DNA of 6,181 bases from JBMZCV01 sp049613665 (lineage in GTDB: Bacteria > Bacteroidota > Bacteroidia > Chitinophagales > UBA2359): assembly GCA_049613665.1 (NCBI GenBank), contig JBMZCV010000234.1:1-6181 (forward strand). Reading direction: 5' to 3'. The position numbers and the translations under genes are program-made. The first letter of the stretch is position 1. Every line of letters starts with the position of its first letter. This document shows positions 1-5,336 of the stretch, piece after piece. The notes below the pieces were generated by a model. It was not told where the DNA came from, did no database searches, and was given only the letters and a program-made list of their open reading frames with translations.

Positions 1-415
1 AAAAGCTAATTATTTGAATACATCATATATATAGCACACAATTCTTTACAGAAACCTATTTAATAAAGAGCAGTTATTTCCGCTTTGAAATAAAATAAAT
101 ATTATAAAAAAATATTTGCTTGTTTTTCTGTATCAGCAATTAGTTTTTTAAGGCCTTTTTTTATCAAAAGTTTAAACATACTATTTTTTTTAGGCTAAGG
201 AGACCTATATTTCCTATTTTTATGGCTTTTTGAACTGAAAAATACTATGTTTCCCCTATCAAAAAAAGTCAATACTGTTTAAAAACCTTAACGCCTTTTG
301 GCACAAAAAAAACTAATTTTTAAAAGGTCAATCTTTTTGATTTTCTGACGACATTGATGAGTTATATTATCATTTTTGTCTAACTACTGAACATTTGATA
401 ACAAAAACAAGCTTG
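1..415. other. Gene-free AT-rich region left of the terminator
   Basis: All six frames are closed within the first few dozen bases, so no gene runs in from the left edge, and no open frame with a credible start lies inside. The stretch is A/T-rich with many homopolymer runs. I saw no tRNA or rRNA and no complete TTG / TAnnTTTG promoter: CATTTTTG at 371-378 and AACATTTG at 390-397 are each one base off the -7 consensus and lack a properly spaced TTG. Because it ends in a strong terminator it could be a long 3' untranslated region of a gene outside the window, or contain a small RNA. The sequence does not decide between these. Confidence 0.6.
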
Positions 416-457
416 AAAAAGAGCCTGCAATAAAACTTTATTGCAGGCTCTTTTTTT
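416..457 (+). terminator. Strong rho-independent terminator, perfect hairpin
   Basis: The arm GAGCCTGCAATAAA (421-434) is exactly complementary to TTTATTGCAGGCTC (437-450). Flanking A5 (416-420) and T7 (451-457) lengthen the pairing to about 19 bp and supply the U-tract. The formal loop is only AC, so the innermost A-T pairs probably open into a larger loop. The A run on the left gives a T run on the other strand, so it may work in both directions. No coding sequence precedes it on the plus strand inside the window, which makes its client transcript unknown. Confidence 0.85.
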
Positions 458-511
458 GTTTAACTTATGTGATAATATTTGCTTTTTGTTTAGCTTATTT
501 TGAATTTTAAT
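452..511. repeat. Two tandem 30-bp imperfect repeats, TTTTTGTTTA[AG]CTTAT core
   Basis: Unit A (452-481) and unit B (482-511) lie head to tail. Their cores, TTTTTGTTTAACTTAT (453-468) and TTTTTGTTTAGCTTAT (483-498), differ at one base; the remaining parts of the units have diverged. The start of unit A is also the U-tract of the preceding terminator. The same core TTTGTTTA[AG]CTT recurs at 639-650 and 679-690, and a shortened form TTTGTTTAG occurs at 567-575. All lie on the same strand upstream of the sigma factor gene. Regulatory function is an inference; low-complexity drift is the alternative. Confidence 0.5.
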
Positions 512-630
512 AAACAGAAAAATTCTTTTTTTACTAAATTAAATTTTAAATATCGTGGGTATATACTTTGTTTAGAATAAAAATGGTCTTTTTGCTACCA
601 AAATGAGACTTTTGTAATGAAAAAGACATT

Positions 631-695
631 AAATATTGTTTGTTTAGCTTTTTTGCATAAAAATTCAACAAAATATTGTTTGTTTAACTTTTTTG
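631..695. repeat. Pair of 25-bp direct repeats, 40 bp apart, over the sigma gene promoter
   Basis: Bases 631-655 and 671-695 match at 24 of 25 positions; both begin AAATATTGTTTGTTTA and end CTTTTTTG, with G at 647 replaced by A at 687. The 40-bp period is close to four helical turns. The second copy contains the TTG elements that would form the -33 box of the promoter just upstream of the sigma factor gene. The first copy has no TAnnTTTG at the right distance, so it is not simply a second promoter. A binding site pair for a regulator is plausible but unproven. Confidence 0.65.
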
Positions 696-706
696 GTTTA
701 TCTTTG
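676..706 (+). promoter_or_regulatory. Bacteroidota-type promoter for the ECF sigma gene
   Basis: TATCTTTG at 699-706 is a full match to the Bacteroidota -7 consensus TAnnTTTG. TTG at 676-678 lies 20 bases before it, inside the usual spacing for the -33 element; TTTG at 679-682 is an alternative with a 16-base gap. Transcription would begin a few bases after 706, giving a leader of roughly 55-60 bases before the ATG at 769. A 7-bp inverted repeat, ATTCAAC (663-669) and GTTGAAT (714-720), brackets the element. Confidence 0.6.
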
Positions 707-768
707 AACAAAAGTTGAATATACACAACCAATAATAAAAAGCTTTATTTTATCAAAACAAATTTTTT

Positions 769-1290
769 ATGAAAACATATAAAGAAAATTTCAATGGTTC
801 ATTAATAAAAATGGTTAATAAATTAAAGCCTTATGCCATCAATTTAACTAAAAATATAGATGAGGCTAATGATTTATTGCAAGAAACAATGTATCGAGCT
901 TTGGCAAATAAAGATAAGTTTAAAGATGGTACAAATCTGAAGGCATGGCTTTTTACGATTATGCGAAATATTTTTATTAATGCTTATCGTCGAAAATCAA
1001 AATATCATACTATTATTGATACAACAGACAATTTGTATTATTTAAACAATACTTCAACAATCATTAAGAATGGTGCGGAAGGTAATTTTGTGTTGAAAGA
1101 TACGCAAAATGCGATTGAAAAATTGAGCGACGATTATAAAGTGCCGTTTCTAATGTATTTTGAAGGTTTTAAATATCAGGAAATTGCAAAAGACTTGGAG
1201 TTACCACTCGGAACAGTTAAGAGTAGGATTTTCTTTGCTCGAAAAGAGTTGAAAAAACGCCTAAATGCTTATCAGTATATATACAATTGA
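769..1290 (+). CDS. RNA polymerase sigma factor, ECF (extracytoplasmic function) subfamily
   Basis: This is a 173-residue sigma-70 family factor with only the two domains of the ECF group, a normal length for it. It should bind core RNA polymerase and redirect it to a specific promoter set. Region 2 spans about residues 10-78: the core-binding segment DEANDLLQETMYRAL (31-45) is followed by NLKAWLFTIMRNIFINAYRR (56-75), the -10 recognition and melting part. A variable linker (79-111) leads to region 4 (112-165), whose helix-turn-helix YQEIAKDLELPLGTVKSRI (136-154) reads the -35/-33 element. The wording closely resembles a widespread Bacteroidota ECF group, but I cannot assign a named regulon. 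ATG 769 is chosen because region 2 needs all downstream sequence and a consensus promoter lies 63 bases upstream. No Shine-Dalgarno is visible, as is normal in the phylum. No anti-sigma (FecR-like) gene follows: the next gene is convergent and terminators lie on both sides, so control must be elsewhere or transcriptional. Confidence 0.95.
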   Translation: MKTYKENFNGSLIKMVNKLKPYAINLTKNIDEANDLLQETMYRALANKDKFKDGTNLKAWLFTIMRNIFINAYRRKSKYHTIIDTTDNLYYLNNTSTIIKNGAEGNFVLKDTQNAIEKLSDDYKVPFLMYFEGFKYQEIAKDLELPLGTVKSRIFFARKELKKRLNAYQYIYN

Positions 1291-1345
1291 GAATGTAATG
1301 TGTAAGAATTGCATTTGTGTTTTGTAACTGTTTTTTTACAAATCA

Positions 1346-1399
1346 AAAAAGCATCTTTTTGTGAAGATAAATTTCACAAAAAGATGCTTTTTATTTTTT
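1346..1399 (+). terminator. Terminator of the sigma factor gene, 20-bp perfect stem
   Basis: AAAAAGCATCTTTTTGTGAA (1346-1365) is fully complementary to TTCACAAAAAGATGCTTTTT (1373-1392), with a 7-base loop GATAAAT, followed by A and six T. It starts 55 bases after the sigma gene stop codon. The A run on the 5' side would give T residues on the opposite strand, so it may also stop transcripts of the convergent secreted-protein gene that read through the spacer. Confidence 0.85.
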
Positions 1400-1429
1400 C
1401 GAAAAAAAGAGGTTCGCTCTATCTTTTCG
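1400..1429. repeat. Imperfect hairpin in the convergent spacer
   Basis: CGAAAA (1400-1405) pairs with TTTTCG (1424-1429), and AGAG (1408-1411) pairs with CTCT (1417-1420) around the loop GTTCG, with small internal bulges. On the minus strand, arriving from the secreted-protein gene, it lies between that gene's first hairpin (1436-1469) and the bidirectional terminator. It may help to stop transcription or stabilise the 3' end; no separate function can be read from it. Confidence 0.4.
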
Positions 1430-1435
1430 ACAGCT

Positions 1436-1469
1436 CACTAGCGATACTCCTTAAAAAGCATCGCTAGTG
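1436..1469 (-). repeat. Inverted repeat CACTAGCGAT / ATCGCTAGTG just after the secreted-protein gene
   Basis: CACTAGCGAT (1436-1445) and ATCGCTAGTG (1460-1469) form a 10-bp perfect stem around a 14-base loop. It begins 7 bases beyond the stop codon of the minus-strand gene. No T run follows the stem directly on the minus strand, so it is not a textbook terminator; it may be a 3'-end-stabilising hairpin or a copy of a dispersed intergenic repeat. The right arm extended by two bases, CATCGCTAGTGC (1459-1470), occurs again at 1535-1546 inside the coding sequence. Confidence 0.6.
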
Positions 1470-1475
1470 CTACAT

Positions 1476-4340
1476 TTATTTACCTCGAATGAGATGAATA
1501 TAGCCATTGAGTGTTTGATTTGGGATTTCGAAACCATCGCTAGTGCGTTCAAAAACTTCGCAAACATAATGATAAACAGCTTCGGGCATTTCCTTGCCTT
1601 TTTGGTCTGTTCCGTTCCAGTTGATATTTGGGTCGGTAGTCTCATAAATTAATATTCCCCACCGATTGAAGACTTTGAAATTGATGCTACTCACAAAACT
1701 TGATTTTCGTGGTACAAATAGTTCGTTGTCGCCATCACCATTTGGTGTAAATACATTTGGCAATTCTAATTCTACACAATTTTCTACACATACAATATTG
1801 CTGTATAGGCTTTCATTTTGAAATGAATCGATAGCACTAACAGCATAACAGCCTGCCAAGGAGTTTTGCAAAAGATGTTCAAAGATAGTTTGCGAAACGC
1901 CTTCATTGGTTGCAATGAGTTCGTAATCTGAATTGAATGGCGAAGAATAATAAATATTGTATTGTACAACATCATTTGAACAGCTATTTTCAATTTCCCA
2001 TTGGAGGGTATTGACAAATGTTTCTTCGGGTAGCACATCGTATTCGGCTTCGCAAAGATTGCTAATGCTCAAAACAGGTGGGCAAGGAGGAACAGTATCA
2101 ATGGGTGTTTGACACACGATTTGTGAACGATTGATTAAAGGGTCAATGAGTTCGGTAGCATTGTAAGTACCAATGCTTTCGATATAATAACAGTATTCTT
2201 TTCCATTTTGCAATTCACCATCTATATAATTTTCGGTAGTTGTGGTATTGATAAGCTCAAATGTGCCATCGTTATTTTCTCTATACACATGATATTCATA
2301 GTTTGTCCAAGGCACTTCAAATGTCCAATCTAAGAAAAGTGTATTGTCGCTTGGTTCAATATTTAAGAAAACAGAAGAGGCTGTTTGTGTTTCTCCAACT
2401 AATTCGTTTTCGGAATAAAAAGCAATTTTGTAAACATAAGCATTTGCCAAAGTATTGAGTGGTACGGTATTGTCCAAATAAATGGTGTCATTGGCAGCCG
2501 CAAAACTATTGGCAGTAAAACTTTGCAAGAGTTCAAAATTATTTGTTCCCAAGCCTTCACTTCTAAATACTTCATAGCGATATGGAGCAGCATTTATCAA
2601 TGTATCGAGGTCTTCGGCACGAGGTTTTGACCAAACGACTGAGATATTGCCTGCATTGGTATCTGTGACAACGACATCAACATTTGTAATAATGGGTACA
2701 TCACGAGGAAGCTCTATGCATATGTTTTCGGAAGCCAAACTAGAAACAACATTGAGCGGATTAGGTGGATTGGCATTTGTAAACGAATTTGCAAATTCTC
2801 CTACTATTCTATAAGAGTAGAAAAGACCAGGCATAGCCGTTTCATCGACATAAGAATCTCCTGTAATGCTATCAGCTATTTTTATATAGTTTGTACCATT
2901 AAAATCTGCTTTACACTCGTCAAAATCTAAGCTATCGCAACCCACAGCTCGCCATATCGAAAATCCTCTAAATTTTTCATTGTCATCGCAAGTATAAGGC
3001 AAATCCCAAGTGAGTTCAATATTTTGTTCTACAATGTTAGCCGTTAATCCTGTTGGTGGAGGCATCACCAAAGTCAATTGCCATGTTTCTAAATCTACGA
3101 GAGGAAATGGCAAGTTATTGTTGACGAAATTGTCTTCTGCTTTGAATACTACCGTATATTTTGAGCTAGAGATGTGGTCGCAAGTTGTTTGCCAAACAAA
3201 ATTTGCCAACACAAGAGCAGTATTTTTGACGGTTGTGCTATTTATTTGTTCAGTTATTATATCGGTAGTCAAAATAATACTATCAAGTCCAACAACGACA
3301 GTATCAAATGCAAATGCTTCAATAGCAACAAGCTCGGCAGGGTTTACAACTTCCAAAGGGCCACCAAAAGCACTTAACGTAATAGTTTGTGGAGGAGATT
3401 CTGGGTCAGTAGCCGAAATGGGCAAAACCAAGCTATCGCCAATAGTCAAACAAATTTCGTTTAGTGGCGATATTTCTGGAGGCGTATTATTTACATCTTC
3501 TACAAAAATTTGCATATCCCGAATCATATTTCCTATTTGCACACCGTTTCTAAATTCTCTAATCAAAAAAGCGATATTATAAATTCCTGCTACTTGAGGT
3601 GCGTCCCAAATAAATTCGCCTGTTGCAGGGTTTAACGAAATGTTGTTATCTGGCGAAGAAGGTTGATTATTCGGATTAATTTGGTCTGGATATTGGTACA
3701 AAGGCACATCAGAGTTAGTGCCTTGCTTTGGTGGAATCAATTCGAAATACAAGCTATCGCCATCAATATCAAACGCATTTGGATTGTGAATAAATGTATA
3801 ACCAATGTTTGCATAATCAATCGGAGGTTGCAAAAGTATAGGAGAGCTATTGAAGCCAAAAAATTGTGGGTCTCTAAAAAAAATAGTGTCTTGCAAAAAA
3901 AATGGAATATCAACCGAGTTGCCCAATTGAATATTGATGACTTGATCAATACGGTTTGGGTCACGCACCGAAACGACATAGTCGAAAGGAGCGGGATAAG
4001 TATGGTCAATTTTGTATATATTTTTTCTTATGTTGTTTCCAACAGTTTCTCCTTCGTTATTATTGCCATTGACTCTTGGAGCTTGAGTGATAGGTGTGCC
4101 ATCGCCAAAGTTAATATCTAATGAATCTCGGTCGGCTGCTGCTGCTCCGCCACCTTGTATTCTTGTATAAGTAGTAATTGTAAAAATATAGCGAAATGGC
4201 TCGCCAGACAAAGGGGCACTTTCATAGGTTATTTCACCCGCTCTATTATGTGTAGCAGATAAATCGCTAGACCATACTAAAGATAAGAATGAAACCAATG
4301 TTATGATATTGATGATTCGGATAAACAAATGTGTTTTCAT
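1476..4340 (-). CDS. Secreted multidomain FN3 protein with T9SS type B (gliding motility-associated) C-terminal sorting domain
   Basis: A 954-residue exported protein. Residues 1-29 form a Sec signal peptide (hydrophobic core about 8-22, likely cleavage after LSA). The mature start THNRAGEITYE opens an N-terminal region typical of Bacteroidota gliding-associated proteins: a PKD-like NFGDGTP (77-83), VRDPNR (125-130), NSVDIPFF (141-148), DIDGDSL (191-197) and NPATGEFIWDAPQVAGIYN (237-255) running to about 280. A cadherin/Ig-like stretch follows (about 285-425, ISATDPESPP at 308-317). Then come about four divergent fibronectin-III-like modules (roughly 428-540, 546-660, 660-745, 749-853), judged from repeated W and Y-hydrophobic strand patterns. 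The C-terminus (860-954) is the T9SS type B domain: FTPNGDGDNE (864-873), FNRWG (891-895), WNGTD (908-912) and a final GYIHLIRGK. It is thus expected to cross the inner membrane by Sec and the outer membrane by T9SS. No catalytic domain is visible, so an adhesive or structural surface role is inferred. The ATG at 4338-4340 is followed at once by the signal peptide. It converges with the sigma factor gene and diverges from the next secreted-protein gene. Confidence 0.93.
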   Translation of the reverse strand: MKTHLFIRIINIITLVSFLSLVWSSDLSATHNRAGEITYESAPLSGEPFRYIFTITTYTRIQGGGAAAADRDSLDINFGDGTPITQAPRVNGNNNEGETVGNNIRKNIYKIDHTYPAPFDYVVSVRDPNRIDQVINIQLGNSVDIPFFLQDTIFFRDPQFFGFNSSPILLQPPIDYANIGYTFIHNPNAFDIDGDSLYFELIPPKQGTNSDVPLYQYPDQINPNNQPSSPDNNISLNPATGEFIWDAPQVAGIYNIAFLIREFRNGVQIGNMIRDMQIFVEDVNNTPPEISPLNEICLTIGDSLVLPISATDPESPPQTITLSAFGGPLEVVNPAELVAIEAFAFDTVVVGLDSIILTTDIITEQINSTTVKNTALVLANFVWQTTCDHISSSKYTVVFKAEDNFVNNNLPFPLVDLETWQLTLVMPPPTGLTANIVEQNIELTWDLPYTCDDNEKFRGFSIWRAVGCDSLDFDECKADFNGTNYIKIADSITGDSYVDETAMPGLFYSYRIVGEFANSFTNANPPNPLNVVSSLASENICIELPRDVPIITNVDVVVTDTNAGNISVVWSKPRAEDLDTLINAAPYRYEVFRSEGLGTNNFELLQSFTANSFAAANDTIYLDNTVPLNTLANAYVYKIAFYSENELVGETQTASSVFLNIEPSDNTLFLDWTFEVPWTNYEYHVYRENNDGTFELINTTTTENYIDGELQNGKEYCYYIESIGTYNATELIDPLINRSQIVCQTPIDTVPPCPPVLSISNLCEAEYDVLPEETFVNTLQWEIENSCSNDVVQYNIYYSSPFNSDYELIATNEGVSQTIFEHLLQNSLAGCYAVSAIDSFQNESLYSNIVCVENCVELELPNVFTPNGDGDNELFVPRKSSFVSSINFKVFNRWGILIYETTDPNINWNGTDQKGKEMPEAVYHYVCEVFERTSDGFEIPNQTLNGYIHLIRGK

Positions 4341-4391
4341 ACAGATTTAAACGTTTTTAAGGTAAAACTTATTTTTTAGAGTAGCGAAAAT

Positions 4392-4399
4392 CAAAAATA
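4392..4399 (-). promoter_or_regulatory. Possible -7 box of the secreted-protein gene
   Basis: CAAAAATA on the plus strand reads TATTTTTG on the minus strand, matching TAnnTTTG. It would give a leader of about 45 bases. No TTG lies at the usual distance upstream, and in DNA this AT-rich such matches arise by chance. A second full match, TATATTTG (minus strand, 4486-4493), is equally unsupported by a -33 element. Confidence 0.25.
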
Positions 4400-5058
4400 G
4401 ATAAGCATTAAAATAATGCAGTAATGGTATGATAAGATACGTTTTTTTAGGCTAAAAAGATGACTACAAAACATAAAATTGAAGACAAATATAGTTTTTT
4501 AATAAAACAGTTTTGAAAAATAAATATGTGTTGCGTTCATTTAGTCTATTTTCTAATCAAAAATAGAAAATATTTATATACTAAAACGTATAATTGCTCT
4601 TTGTTTTTTATTTTACAATACTCTGACAATAATGAAGTGTGCTTGCATATATAGGCTAGTATTACGAATACTCAAGAATGTATAACTAAATAAATTTAAT
4701 AATGAAAATATATGTTTAAACATTTTTTTTGCAAAAACATATTTTGTTTTTTTTATTGTATAATGTTTTGACTATTATTGTTTTATGAATGACAATGATA
4801 TGTTAAATATGTGCATTATTTAAAAAATGTTCTGTTTTTATTTTTATTTGAGAAACTATTTCAAATTATGTAAACGAAAAACAAAAACATGTCAAATATA
4901 CGTTATATTAAAAATATATTTTGAGTTTTTATATTCGTTTAGTAATCGCATTTTTCTTTAAAAAAAGTATGTTTTATTTATATGTGATTTTTTTAAACTG
5001 CATAAGATGTTGCTTATTAGTGTTTTATGTGTTGGAGTTAATCACTTTTTTTGTGTGT

Positions 5059-5101
5059 TAAAATGAAAAAAAAGATGGAAGGAAAGATGAAAAGAAAAAA
5101 A
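5059..5101 (+). repeat. Purine-rich tract with 12-bp periodicity
   Basis: ATG occurs at 5063, 5075 and 5087, exactly 12 bases apart, in an otherwise nearly pure A/G strand; AAAGATG is repeated at 5071-5077 and 5083-5089. Read from 5063 it gives a 13-codon Lys-rich frame ending in TAA at 5102-5104, which I do not regard as a gene. It may be a slipped-strand product or a curved or unusual DNA segment in the divergent spacer. Confidence 0.35.
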
Positions 5102-5336
5102 TAAATAATTCTTTTATGCAAGAAGAATGTTTATTAAGAGAGTAATCACAATAAAACATTGTATGCAAATTTTTTATTTGATTTTGGAATGATTTTTGGC
5201 AAGTATTGCATTGAAAAGTATAATATTGACCTATTAATATAAAATATAATATTTCAATAACATATTTATATTCTTTTTTTTGGATAATTCTAAATATAGA
5301 AAAAATTAAATTATAGCAATACAAAAGTATTTCATT

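Larger units (their letters stand above)
4341..5336. other. About 1-kb extremely AT-rich divergent spacer
   Basis: No convincing gene is present on either strand. Bases 4681-4800 contain only 17 G or C in 120 by my count, far below the roughly 35-50% seen locally in the flanking secreted-protein genes. It must hold the promoters of both divergent genes. I see isolated -7-like boxes for the minus-strand gene (4392-4399, 4486-4493) and a weak TAATATTG at 5221-5228, 22 bases after a TTG (5196-5198), for the plus-strand gene. No terminator, tRNA or mobile-element ends were recognised. Confidence 0.6.

Noticed and set aside
184..198. T-run plus TAGGCTAA shared with 4442-4455
   Set aside because: A 14-base match made of a T run plus eight bases is not surprising in this composition, and the flanks do not match; no paired context suggests a function.
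3010..3582. 190-codon open frame on the plus strand
   Set aside because: It lies wholly antisense to the 954-residue secreted protein, whose frame has a signal peptide, recognisable modules and a sorting domain; the translated plus-strand product has no recognisable domain.
2925..3765. Recurring AAGCTATCGC word within the secreted-protein gene
   Set aside because: On the coding strand it encodes recurring GDSL or CDSL residues with the same codons; the GDSL occurrences are not in a lipase context and reflect similar strand motifs in beta-sandwich modules.
3663..4121. 152-codon open frame on the plus strand
   Set aside because: Antisense to the N-terminal region of the secreted protein, with no family resemblance and no promoter.
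4710..4742. ATATGTTT / AAACATAT inverted repeat
   Set aside because: An 8-bp A/T-only stem in a region with about 15% G+C is expected by chance and has no terminator-like tail.
5058..5324. 88-codon open frame on the minus strand in the divergent spacer
   Set aside because: Composition is Phe/Ile/Tyr/Lys-rich as expected from translating extremely AT-rich DNA, and the end is a low-complexity Phe/Ser tail arising from the purine tract. There is no recognisable motif.
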